A stretch of 52,332 nt of DNA. Origin: a virus. The stretch's first letter is position 1; the number at the start of each line of letters is the position of its first letter. The translations under genes and the position numbers were made by a program. Where the stretch lies: the IMG/VR virus record IMGVR_UViG_3300035698_005240, positions 1 to 52,332 of that record; one strand, written 5' to 3'. Positions 25,107-30,670 of the stretch are shown piece after piece. Below the pieces are notes generated by a model, which worked only from the letters and a program-made list of their open reading frames with translations, ran no database searches and had not been told where the DNA came from.

Positions 25107-25187
25107 TTCAAAAATACTCTAACCAGACTTTAACTGGTGTTAGCTTTAGGTTTCCCTAAGCTAAGGTGCCTTACACTAGAGTACTTA
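25107..25187 (-). other. internal transcribed spacer of the permuted tmRNA
   Basis: 81 nt between the acceptor CCA and the coding-piece G1. It folds on paper into a closing TACTCTA/TAGAGTA stem enclosing two hairpins: TTAGCTTAGG-GAAA-CCTAAAGCTAA (one bulge) and CCAG/CTGG. It must be removed for CCA charging; the structure may guide RNase P and 3' nucleases. Confidence 0.75.
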
Positions 25188-25243
25188 TGGTGGAGGCGGC
25201 TGGAATCGAACCAGCGTCCGTCCGATCTTCATGTTGCTTCATC
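25188..25243 (-). ncRNA. ssrA: circularly permuted tmRNA, acceptor (3') piece
   Basis: Ends GCCGCCTCCACCA with encoded CCA at 25190-25188. The T-arm GCTGG-TTCGATT-CCAGC (25215-25199) is perfect. CGCCTCC (25198-25192) pairs over 7 bp, with one G-U, to GGGGGCG at the 5' end of the coding piece 80 nt downstream. Upstream CGGAC matches the segment before the T-arm in bacterial tmRNA. No anticodon arm is present. Its 5' boundary is not defined by sequence; the HNH stop codon is at 25244-25242. Confidence 0.9.
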
Positions 25244-25604
25244 AAATTCTATCGTGGGTTATTGCATGGCAATTAGCACACAGTATTACACATAATTTTA
25301 TTTCTTTGGTCAAGCTCTCCACACTTCTGGTAGTACCACTAGAAATCTCGAAATTCTTTTCTTTTGTAATATGATGAAACTGTAGTGCCGCAAAATTATC
25401 GTCATAACCACAATTTGTACATTCCATAAGTCTGCCTAAAGAGCGCACTATCTCATCTAATCTTTTTCTATACTGAGCTTTTGTCTGCGACATAGTACAA
25501 GGCTTACAGTTGGGTTTATATTTTTTAGTCCCTTTAGGCGTATAACCGTTAGAGAAAAACTCTGTAAGCTCTTTTTCTGTGTCACATTTATTACAAATTT
25601 TCAT
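25242..25604 (-). CDS. HNH endonuclease abutting the tmRNA
   Basis: 120 residues. N-terminal CNKCDTEKEL and CKPCTMS zinc ligands; the HNH core is CTNCGYDDNFAALQFHHI with CANCHAITHD at the end. Free-standing HNH genes of this type are mobile in phages. Its last codons touch the tmRNA acceptor piece, so the two are transcribed together. Its start overlaps a 15-codon frame described at 25591-25638. Confidence 0.88.
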   Translation of the reverse strand: MKICNKCDTEKELTEFFSNGYTPKGTKKYKPNCKPCTMSQTKAQYRKRLDEIVRSLGRLMECTNCGYDDNFAALQFHHITKEKNFEISSGTTRSVESLTKEIKLCVILCANCHAITHDRI

Positions 25605-25638
25605 CGAATTCTAGTTTCTCCAGCTCTTCTTCTGTCAT
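25591..25638 (-). pseudogene. 15-codon frame cut short at the HNH start, possible gene remnant
   Basis: ATG overlaps the upstream stop as ATGA, the coupling used by real genes here, but the frame ends after 15 codons (MTEEELEKLEFDENL). The HNH ATG lies within its last codons. It may be the front of a gene broken by arrival of the HNH/tmRNA segment, or simply a coupling leader. Confidence 0.35.
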
Positions 25639-26204
25639 TCTATCCACCAGTTGGGAGCGCCTCTCTTAGTCCATACTGCTATATGAGATTTATCAAGTTG
25701 ATAATATAGACGATATGCTTCTATCGGGTCTTCCTGTTTATATTCATCTGGCATTGACATACCAAAAGGAGTTAGGTTAGGTTCATCTAGGTCGTATGGG
25801 ATTGGCATTTCTCGTAGCACTTCCATAGATTTGTGTGGCTTAAAGCCTCTATAGAGTGCCTCGGTTTGCATAGCTTCAGTAAGCTCGATTAGCCACTCCC
25901 AATTAGATAAACTTGAGCGTACCCATATACAACTAGGATGGTTGATGCCAAAAGGTAAATATTCAGCAGGAAAGCCTTCTGCGATTCTAGTTCCAAGGGG
26001 CACATACCTAGCAGCGGTTGCCAAGTCACGCACTTTTTTAGACTCAGCCGGAGTCAGGAATCTAGGTATGTACCCCAATATGTCTGTTACCCACTTAGAG
26101 GTACATAACAACTGAGCGGATTCTAAAATCATTTTGGTAACGTGCTTGTCCATATGTGCTTGAGCGCACTTGGTTATATCATTATCTAATACAAATATGT
26201 TCAT
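25635..26204 (-). CDS. conserved phage protein (FVLDND..DKHVTKM family), unknown function
   Basis: 189 residues. It begins MNIFVLDNDITKCAQAHMDK and HVTKMILESAQLL, with HPSCIWVRSSLSNWEWL in the middle and GFKPHKS further on. This conserved His/Trp-rich pattern is common in phages and has been loosely annotated as DNA glycosylase-like; I do not assign an activity. Confidence 0.8.
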   Translation of the reverse strand: MNIFVLDNDITKCAQAHMDKHVTKMILESAQLLCTSKWVTDILGYIPRFLTPAESKKVRDLATAARYVPLGTRIAEGFPAEYLPFGINHPSCIWVRSSLSNWEWLIELTEAMQTEALYRGFKPHKSMEVLREMPIPYDLDEPNLTPFGMSMPDEYKQEDPIEAYRLYYQLDKSHIAVWTKRGAPNWWIE

Positions 26205-26230
26205 TATAAGCTCTCTTAATTTCAGAAGAT

Positions 26231-26259
26231 ATTATAACAATAATTAAGATACTTGTCAA
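26231..26259 (-). promoter_or_regulatory. sigma-70 promoter driving 26204 to the tmRNA
   Basis: TTGACA, 17 bp, TATAAT on the - strand. It is the nearest promoter upstream of the HNH gene and the tmRNA, which probably come from this transcript. Confidence 0.87.
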
Positions 26260-26264
26260 GAACT

Positions 26265-26438
26265 TTATCGGTTCCTGTAGTACATGGCCTCGAACTCTTT
26301 TCTAGACTTCTTCAAGGCTTTTCTATTTTTAGAACTATTATCTTCGTGCCAAGCTGCTTCGGCTTGGGCACAATACTTACTCTGTGCTTCATAAAATTCT
26401 ACAGAGTGCGTCTCGCTGCTTAATATAGCTTTGTGCAT
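26265..26438 (-). CDS. small helical hypothetical protein
   Basis: 57 residues, mostly helical and basic at the C-terminus (RKALKKSRKEFEAMYYRNR). AAGGAGAT precedes the ATG at 26438. No recognised domain. Confidence 0.7.
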   Translation of the reverse strand: MHKAILSSETHSVEFYEAQSKYCAQAEAAWHEDNSSKNRKALKKSRKEFEAMYYRNR

Positions 26439-26456
26439 AGTATCTCCTTATTTCTT

Positions 26457-26533
26457 TGGGGTGACCGGAGGGACTCGAACCCTCGTCATGCCGAAGTCAC
26501 AGTTCGGGACTCTACCTGTTGAGTTACGGCCAC
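26457..26533 (-). tRNA. tRNA-His(GTG)
   Basis: Acceptor GTGGCCG/CGGTCAC, anticodon stem CCGAA/TTCGG with loop CTGTGAC, T-loop TTCGAGT. Discriminator C and CCA are encoded. The base before position 1 is T, so the G-1 expected of tRNA-His is not encoded. Confidence 0.93.
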
Positions 26534-26536
26534 ATA

Positions 26537-26640
26537 AAAACACTCTACTTCCGGGCTACGCGGCCAATGTACTAGTGATCTGCTAATACACTCAGAGTGT
26601 TTGTATCTGGTCATAAGTACCCGCAACTTAAGGCGGCGGG
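26537..26640 (-). ncRNA. structured RNA candidate between tRNA-Ser and tRNA-His
   Basis: On the - strand CCCGC/GCGGG forms a hairpin, and AAACACTCT pairs over 9 bp with AGAGTGTTT about 50 nt later. ACACTC can instead pair with the adjacent GAGTGT, giving two exclusive folds. It may be a tRNA processing spacer or a riboregulator. No open frame of note. Confidence 0.4.
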
Positions 26641-26657
26641 ACGGCCATTCCAGGGTT

Positions 26658-26747
26658 TGGAGGAAGATAGAGGAGTCGAACCCCTGCCGCTACTAACGAC
26701 ACGACGGTATTCAACACCGTTTGCCAGCCTACCCAGCCGTATCTTCC
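26658..26747 (-). tRNA. tRNA-Ser(TGA)
   Basis: Acceptor GGAAGAT/ATCTTCC, anticodon stem ACGGT/ACCGT with loop GTTGAAT, long variable arm, T-loop TTCGACT, encoded CCA. Confidence 0.92.
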
Positions 26748-26884
26748 GTAAAGTTTAGTTTGTTAAAGTACTTAGTTACTGTTTCCAGCAGTACTAGTTT
26801 TTCTGAAGAGGGTAGCTCGTTATCTGAGGCGAACTCCATCAAGTCTATAGTCATCTCGTCGTATACTTCTTGGTTCGTCATCAT
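26729..26884 (-). CDS. small acidic protein ending inside tRNA-Ser
   Basis: 51 residues, MMTNQEVYDEMT at the start, helical. AAGGAA precedes the double ATG. Its last six codons and stop lie within the 5' end of tRNA-Ser (26747-26729), so translation and tRNA processing compete on one transcript. Function unknown. Confidence 0.65.
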   Translation of the reverse strand: MMTNQEVYDEMTIDLMEFASDNELPSSEKLVLLETVTKYFNKLNFTEDTAG

Positions 26885-26893
26885 ACAAGTTCC

Positions 26894-27031
26894 TTAAATT
26901 TTCTCTATCTTGTGCATAATTTCACCTGTCAGCTCTAGAATATAAAGGAAAGAGTCTAGAATGTCGGAAGTTTCGCAAATTTCTACGTTTGTTTTGTTGG
27001 CTTTTCGGTTGTGGTAATAAACTTTGTACAT
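26894..27031 (-). CDS. small hypothetical protein
   Basis: 45 residues from the ATG at 27031 (MYKVYYHNRKANKTNV), ten bases behind GGAG. The frame is open upstream through the promoter and tRNA-like element, which cannot be coding. Function unknown. Confidence 0.6.
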   Translation of the reverse strand: MYKVYYHNRKANKTNVEICETSDILDSFLYILELTGEIMHKIEKI

Positions 27032-27058
27032 TTCATGTTTCTCCGCATTTGAAAAACC

Positions 27059-27087
27059 ATTATACACCCGTTGAGACCCCGCGTCAA
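27059..27087 (-). promoter_or_regulatory. sigma-70 promoter for the 27031-26265 unit
   Basis: TTGACG, 17 bp, TATAAT on the - strand; drives two small genes, tRNA-Ser, tRNA-His and beyond. The flanks CATTTGAAAAACC and ACCCGTTG recur at 31920-31945. Confidence 0.85.
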
Positions 27088-27101
27088 GGGTTAAATAAGC
27101 T

Positions 27102-27157
27102 GTCGGGCTTAAGGAATCGAACCTCTTGCTATAGCTTGCTACCACACATAGCCCGAC
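27102..27157 (-). other. tRNA-like element without anticodon arm
   Basis: 56 nt. A perfect 7-bp acceptor (GTCGGGC/GCCCGAC), a D-arm-like GTGTGGTAGCA and a T-loop TTCGATT, but only about 10 nt between D- and T-arms, so no anticodon arm, and no CCA. Either a deletion relic or a minimal processing signal. Confidence 0.55.
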
Positions 27158-27229
27158 ATAAAATTGTGGGACAGGGTTCTTTGTCAACAGAAGAGCCTCT
27201 CCAAGCTGGTTGTCAGCTATCGCGCGATT

Positions 27230-27303
27230 TGGTACTCAGTAAAGGATTCGAGCCTTTGTCTTCGGTATGTAAGACCGACGTTCTACCATTGAACTAACCG
27301 AGC
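27230..27303 (-). tRNA. tRNA-Val(TAC)
   Basis: Acceptor GCTCGGT/ACTGAGT (two G-U), anticodon stem TCGGT/ACCGA with loop CTTACAT, T-loop CTCGAAT, encoded CCA. Confidence 0.92.
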
Positions 27304-27311
27304 ATTAAAAT

Positions 27312-27389
27312 TGGAACTGGGAGTGAGATTCGAACTCACGTACATGACGGGTTGCAATCGCCTACCTAACCAGACTCGGCCATCCCAGC
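27312..27389 (-). tRNA. tRNA-Cys(GCA)
   Basis: Acceptor GCTGGGA/TCCCAGT, anticodon loop TTGCAAC on a GGCGA/CCGTC stem with one A-C mismatch at the top, T-arm GTGAG-TTCGAAT-CTCAC, encoded CCA. Confidence 0.85.
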
Positions 27390-27390
27390 A

Positions 27391-27630
27391 TTAAAAACCT
27401 CCGTGACACCAGCGAATGTCTCCGCTAGTCTTATCTATCCAAACCATATACTTAGCAGCGTTTGCTTCGCCCATCATATGTTTCGGTATTAACTTTATTT
27501 CTGCTCTAGCAGAAGTTACAGATGCCTCTACACGAACAGGCATTCTATGTATTGCTACTCTTTGTTTTATTAATAATAAAACGTCTTCCACTTTTTCTTT
27601 GAAGTCCTGCTTTATTGAGTCTGTAATCAT
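27391..27630 (-). CDS. hypothetical protein, 79 residues
   Basis: A helical N-terminal half and a beta-rich C-terminal half (KYMVWIDKTSGDIRWCHGGF). It overlaps the next gene up by one base (TAATG) and is two bases from tRNA-Cys. Not recognised. Confidence 0.65.
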   Translation of the reverse strand: MITDSIKQDFKEKVEDVLLLIKQRVAIHRMPVRVEASVTSARAEIKLIPKHMMGEANAAKYMVWIDKTSGDIRWCHGGF

Positions 27631-27908
27631 TAAAAGTAAGTTCCTGATATAACTACTAACTCACATAAGCTGTCTTCGTGGTATATGGCAAAACCCCCAG
27701 AAAACTCTAACTTTACGTCTTCGTTAGCAAATTCATCAAAGAGCACGATATCTGCAATTACCTTGAATCCTTCCCCTCTTATATTTGTAGCTGTCCCTAT
27801 TTCTTTGGACTGATCGTATCCGTAAACTACAGATAGATTACCACTGTGTCCCATCATATACCCTAGTTTTTCTACATCGTTAGGTATGTGTATCGTGAAA
27901 GTTGTCAA
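27630..27908 (-). CDS. hypothetical protein, 92 residues
   Basis: Beta-rich (TFTIHIPNDVEKLGYMMGH at the start, FAIYHEDSLCELVVISGTYF at the end). Co-translated with 27391-27630. The start sits directly behind tRNA-Arg. Not recognised. Confidence 0.65.
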   Translation of the reverse strand: MTTFTIHIPNDVEKLGYMMGHSGNLSVVYGYDQSKEIGTATNIRGEGFKVIADIVLFDEFANEDVKLEFSGGFAIYHEDSLCELVVISGTYF

Positions 27909-27910
27909 TT

Positions 27911-27982
27911 TGGTACTCCCGGAGGGACTCGAACCCCCAACTGCTGCCTTCGTAGGGCTGCTCCCATCCAGTTGGCGAGAGT
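27911..27982 (-). tRNA. tRNA-Arg(ACG)
   Basis: Acceptor ACTCTCG/CGGGAGT, anticodon stem CAGCC/GGCAG (one A-A mismatch) with loop CTACGAA, T-loop TTCGAGT, encoded CCA. A34 implies TadA editing to inosine. Confidence 0.88.
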
Positions 27983-27986
27983 GTTA

Positions 27987-28319
27987 TTAGTATATATCTG
28001 ACCAGATTCCTTTACGATACTTCTCTGGGCCGGATTCAAAGTAATCAAAATCTTCGTAATCTTCGGAGGTATACAGCTTTTGTCTTAGGTCTCTGGCACT
28101 TCTTCTTCTTTTTCGGCTGACTCGGTTAAAATACCATTGATGGCTTCTATAAGAGTAGCCACCGTGTCCTGCTCCTGAATCACTATAAGCTATAGCCAGC
28201 TCTTTTTTAGTAGGGGTCACTCTTACTATGTGATAAGTATACCCATAGCCTGTGTTTACTAGGTCTGTGTTTAAGAGATACTCTCGTGTTTCATCTATCT
28301 TTCTAACGGTTTTTGACAT
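27987..28319 (-). CDS. hypothetical protein, 110 residues, basic middle
   Basis: RVSRKRRRSARDLRQK near residue 70 and an aromatic-rich tail (YEDFDYFESGPEKYRKG). GGAG lies close before the ATG. Possibly nucleic-acid binding; not recognised. Confidence 0.65.
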   Translation of the reverse strand: MSKTVRKIDETREYLLNTDLVNTGYGYTYHIVRVTPTKKELAIAYSDSGAGHGGYSYRSHQWYFNRVSRKRRRSARDLRQKLYTSEDYEDFDYFESGPEKYRKGIWSDIY

Positions 28320-28369
28320 ATTATGTTCTCCTTTTTCAATTCAACATAATAATATCTCCTTTAATATAG

Positions 28370-28450
28370 TGGTGCTGGCAGACGGAATCGAACCCCCTTC
28401 TGAGCATTACAAAAGCCCTGCATCGGCTTTTCGCCCGTTCTGTATCCTTA
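28370..28450 (-). other. degenerate tRNA-like sequence (3' half only)
   Basis: An encoded CCA, discriminator A, acceptor 3' strand TGCCAGC and T-loop TTCGATT are present, with a T-stem holding one G-G mismatch. A TTTGTAA loop would give a Thr anticodon (TGT), but AAAAGCC/GGCTTTT forms a stronger competing hairpin. I find no 5' acceptor strand nearby, so I do not call a functional tRNA. Confidence 0.4.
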
Positions 28451-28476
28451 AACTATATACTACTTAAACAAAATTA

Positions 28477-28591
28477 AGGGAATGATCTGTCGGGGACATT
28501 GTGTTCTTACCCCACTATTGTCTCATTCTGGTTACGTCAGGACTTGTTAAAGCCGGTTTGTGCCAGAGCCTAGTCACGCAGATCATTCCCT
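28477..28591 (-). ncRNA. structured RNA closed by a perfect 13-bp stem
   Basis: AGGGAATGATCTG (28477-28489) is perfectly complementary to CAGATCATTCCCT (28579-28591). Inside, on the - strand, TCTGG/CCAGA and GGGG/CCCC make further helices, giving a branched fold of about 115 nt. It is the first element after the promoter at 28622-28650. No open frame. Confidence 0.6.
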
Positions 28592-28621
28592 AAATTTTGC
28601 TTTTCTTGATTTTATAAAGCT

Positions 28622-28650
28622 ATTATACGTTGATTTTAGCATTTTAGCAA
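28622..28650 (-). promoter_or_regulatory. promoter copy A (TTGCTA-17-TATAAT)
   Basis: TATAAT with a weaker -35 (TTGCTA), 17 bp apart, on the - strand. About 48 bp around it are identical to promoter copy B at 29047-29075. Confidence 0.75.
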
Positions 28651-28674
28651 GAAGTTTTTTGAACTTTTTAAATA

Positions 28675-28783
28675 TGGTGGTTTGGGAAGGATTCGAACCT
28701 CCATAGCCTGTAAAGGCCGGAGGGGTACCTCACACACTTCACGCGTGTGTCCTCCTTGACTCGCCAGCATTATCAGCCGCACC
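28675..28783 (-). other. aberrant Tyr-like tRNA element with enlarged anticodon region
   Basis: 109 nt. The 3' end (GGAGG-TTCGAAT-CCTTC, CCAAACC, A, CCA) resembles tRNA-Tyr. The 5' strand GGTGCGG pairs at five of seven positions. Where the anticodon arm should be there is a GGAGG/CCTCC helix carrying an internal ACACAC/GTGTGT hairpin. No usable anticodon loop. An intact tRNA-Tyr is at 31296-31381. Confidence 0.45.
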
Positions 28784-28789
28784 ATAAAG

Positions 28790-28863
28790 TGGTACTCAGT
28801 AGTGGTAACGATCCACTGTCTTGCGGTTATCAACCGCATGCTCTACCATTGAGCTAACCGAGC
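28790..28863 (-). tRNA. tRNA-Ile(GAT)
   Basis: Acceptor GCTCGGT/ACTGAGT, D-arm TAGCTCAATGGTAGAGC, anticodon stem TGCGG/CCGCA with loop TTGATAA, encoded CCA. The T-loop reads ATCGTTA rather than TTCRANN, which is unusual. Confidence 0.88.
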
Positions 28864-28867
28864 ATGA

Positions 28868-29035
28868 ATTTTCAAGATACTCACACGGAGCATATCAGAG
28901 ACGTCTTGAGTGGCCTCTTACGTATTTGAGGTGCTCACCCTTTCGAGTATCTCCATCGACTTTCTGCAGCGGTTCCTAGCTTTGGTCCGGCTTACCCAGT
29001 TTCGATGTGAAAAACTTTTGTACTCTTTTTTCCAA
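28868..29035 (-). ncRNA. structured RNA leader upstream of tRNA-Ile
   Basis: On the - strand AGATACTC pairs with GAGTATCT across about 60 nt, CATCGA pairs with TCGATG, and CCTC/GAGG nests inside. It fills the space between promoter copy B and tRNA-Ile and has no open frame. Confidence 0.5.
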
Positions 29036-29046
29036 CTTAGAAACCT

Positions 29047-29075
29047 ATTATACGTTGATTTTAGCATTTTAGCAA
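29047..29075 (-). promoter_or_regulatory. promoter copy B (TTGCTA-17-TATAAT)
   Basis: Identical to copy A at 28622-28650 including flanks. It would transcribe the 28868-29035 RNA, tRNA-Ile and what follows. Confidence 0.75.
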
Positions 29076-29097
29076 GAAGTTTTTTGAACTTTTGATT

Positions 29098-29171
29098 TGG
29101 AGCAGTGGAAGGGAGTCGAACCCTTGTCTCTACGTTGGCAACGTAGCGTTGAGCCTCTCAACTACCTCTGC
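29098..29171 (-). tRNA. tRNA-Gly(GCC)
   Basis: Acceptor GCAGAGG/CCACTGC with one A-A mismatch, anticodon stem CTACG/CGTAG with loop TTGCCAA, T-loop TTCGACT, encoded CCA. Confidence 0.9.
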
Positions 29172-29177
29172 ATAATT

Positions 29178-29254
29178 TGGTCCGAGATGTGAGATTCGAA
29201 CTCACGGCCCCTCCGTCCCAAACGGAGTGCGCTATCAGGCTGCGCTAATCTTGG
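29178..29254 (-). tRNA. tRNA-Pro(TGG)
   Basis: Acceptor CCAAGAT/ATCTCGG (one A-C mismatch), anticodon stem CTCCG/CGGAG with loop TTTGGGA, T-loop TTCGAAT, encoded CCA. The cupin gene upstream ends inside its 5' strand. Confidence 0.9.
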
Positions 29255-29655
29255 TTAAACTGGTTTACTTTAGTAACCTTTCTGCCATTCGTTAAGGTAC
29301 TAACAGTATTCTTATCTTTATCTACTTCTCTCCACTCGGAAGACCACGGGCCTCTAACTGTAAAGCACCAGCTATCTTTAAAAGCTGTAACTCTGTGGTT
29401 TGTAGTTCTTTTAGTAACTTTAGGCATCAGGAACCTGTCATATTGATAAAAGTCTCCTGTGTCGCAGTCTTCTTCTATTAAGTCTCCTGATACTAGCCAC
29501 GTTAACGCATTGAAGGCGTGAGTGTGAAACTGCTCTCTTCTTCCTTTGTGGAACTTCAAAAGTGCTATAGAAAATACACTCTTCCATTCAACTAGGAAGT
29601 AGGCATCTACCGGAGACTCTTGGCCCCCATCTTTAACTTTTGATAGTATTCTCAT
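29245..29655 (-). CDS. cupin-like phage protein
   Basis: 136 residues. FHTHAFNALTWLVSGDLIEE supplies the HxH of a cupin metal site; ILSKVKDGGQESPV, MPKVTKRTTNHRV and WCFTVRGPW are conserved in the phage family. It is probably a small metal-binding beta-barrel; substrate unknown. The stop lies within tRNA-Pro, and the start overlaps the upstream stop (ATGA). Confidence 0.85.
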   Translation of the reverse strand: MRILSKVKDGGQESPVDAYFLVEWKSVFSIALLKFHKGRREQFHTHAFNALTWLVSGDLIEEDCDTGDFYQYDRFLMPKVTKRTTNHRVTAFKDSWCFTVRGPWSSEWREVDKDKNTVSTLTNGRKVTKVNQFNQD

Positions 29656-29807
29656 CGTGTAGCTCTACGTTTGATTTTAGACTCTAGAACGTCTCTTGAT
29701 ATATTGTGCATGTCCTGCCAAGTAACAGCTTCTGAGTAGCTAGAACATGGTTTAATCGTCCAGGTTCCTGGGTTGTGTCCTAGCCTGTACATTACTATAT
29801 AGTTCAC
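29652..29807 (-). CDS. small basic protein, GTG start
   Basis: 51 residues (MNYIVMYRLGHNPGTW...). GTG at 29807 overlaps the previous TAG and lies seven bases behind GGAG; an internal ATG is the alternative. Basic C-terminus KIKRRATR. Unknown function. Confidence 0.6.
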   Translation of the reverse strand: MNYIVMYRLGHNPGTWTIKPCSSYSEAVTWQDMHNISRDVLESKIKRRATR

Positions 29808-30013
29808 TAATAATCTCCATCTTGGTGATATAATATTACTGCTGTCTCTTTTATCTTTTTTATCAATATCTTTTCAGGAGTCTCGTGCAAGTCCTCCAAA
29901 AATACCCAGCACTGTGCAGAAGCGGCTGCTATAGCACATTGCTTATTTTTAGCTCGTAGGATTATTACTCCTCCAATCGAAACTCCTGGGAATGTTATTT
30001 TGTATGTTTTCAA
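29807..30013 (-). CDS. small protein translated from a site inside tRNA-Leu
   Basis: 68 residues from a TTG at 30013. The ribosome site AGGAG is the acceptor 3' strand of tRNA-Leu(TAA), seven bases upstream, so the message must retain the tRNA end. Residues 10-35 include a hydrophobic stretch (GVSIGGVIILRA). Unknown function. Confidence 0.55.
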   Translation of the reverse strand: MKTYKITFPGVSIGGVIILRAKNKQCAIAAASAQCWVFLEDLHETPEKILIKKIKETAVILYHQDGDY

Positions 30014-30015
30014 TC

Positions 30016-30098
30016 TGGTACTCCTAGTGGGATTCGAACCCACATGACTATGTCGTTACGTTTTAAGCGTAGTGTGTATGCCGTTCCACCATAGGAGC
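30016..30098 (-). tRNA. tRNA-Leu(TAA)
   Basis: Acceptor GCTCCTA/TAGGAGT, anticodon loop CTTAAAA on a TACG/CGTA stem, long variable arm, T-arm GTGGG-TTCGAAT-CCCAC, encoded CCA. Confidence 0.9.
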
Positions 30099-30099
30099 A

Positions 30100-30390
30100 T
30101 TATTTGCTGGCTTCTATAGCCTCTTTAAACCACTCCTGTTTTTCTAATAAAGTAGCTTTCCTAAGGGGTCGTACTGTACCGAAGGGAGCCCCCTTATCAT
30201 AATGGTACTCTATATCTATAAATGTCGTACCGAATTTTTCGCGTACTCCTTCGAAGCCTTCTATAACCTGCATAAACAAGGCTATTTTAAAGTTGCGGGC
30301 ATCTACTATGTAGACTTCTTTATCTACTAAGTCTTCGTATGCTATGAAGTTGCCTTCTCTGCCTTTGAGCCACAAATCGTGGTATTCCAT
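30100..30390 (-). CDS. hypothetical protein, 96 residues
   Basis: Starts MEYHDLWLKGREGNF; central EVYIVDARNFKIALFMQV and VREKFGTTFIDIEY suggest an alpha/beta fold. The ATG at 30390 is chosen because the open frame upstream runs through tRNA-Gln. Not recognised. Confidence 0.65.
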   Translation of the reverse strand: MEYHDLWLKGREGNFIAYEDLVDKEVYIVDARNFKIALFMQVIEGFEGVREKFGTTFIDIEYHYDKGAPFGTVRPLRKATLLEKQEWFKEAIEASK

Positions 30391-30408
30391 TATAATATCC
30401 CGTAAATT

Positions 30409-30487
30409 TGGAAGCCCCTGAGAGAATCGAACTCTTATACTGACGAGGTTCAAAGCCTCGCGCCGGAACCATCCAGCTACAGGAGCA
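30409..30487 (-). tRNA. tRNA-Gln(TTG)
   Basis: Anticodon stem CGAGG/CCTCG with loop CTTTGAA, T-loop TTCGATT, encoded CCA. Position 1 is T facing T72, a weak first pair like the U1-A72 of other tRNA-Gln. Confidence 0.88.
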
Positions 30488-30499
30488 ATTATTAGTCGG

Positions 30500-30660
30500 C
30501 TAAGCGTTTTACTGCGCCGTGATCTTGGAAGCCGTTCCAACTTGACCACCGTGTTAATTAGTACAGCCTTAGGTTCCAAAGTCTGTATAAGTGAGGGTCC
30601 TAGACCGGCTTATGGCTCATTTATCTTATACAGTGCTGTAATGCTTCGTTTAGGTACTTA
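30500..30660 (-). ncRNA. structured RNA candidate between tRNA-like elements and tRNA-Gln
   Basis: CTGTATAAG (30583-30591) is perfectly complementary to CTTATACAG (30625-30633), enclosing TGAG/CTCA and GGTC/GACC helices. No open frame of note in this 180-bp gap. Confidence 0.5.
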
Positions 30661-30670
30661 GTACATAAAT

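Noticed and set aside
24912-25243. Ordinary (unpermuted) tmRNA or a group I intron-split one
   Set aside because: The coding piece ends in a terminator with no acceptor half after it, the acceptor half is upstream, and the 81-nt gap is too short for a group I intron.
25188-25243. Independent tRNA at the acceptor piece
   Set aside because: There is no anticodon or D-arm; the sequence upstream is HNH coding, and the acceptor strand pairs with the coding piece instead.
27158-27229. - strand promoter from TTGACA near 27205
   Set aside because: The -10 position reads ATTTTA, too far from TATAAT, while every accepted promoter here is close to consensus.
26989-27297. Long + strand frames across the tRNA region (also near 31210, 31889 and 45728)
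   Set aside because: They run through tRNA genes and promoters on the opposite strand and have no ribosome sites; they are chance openings.
30391-30579. Upstream extension of the 30100-30390 gene
   Set aside because: The extra codons lie in tRNA-Gln and the RNA gap; the ATG at 30390 is a better start.
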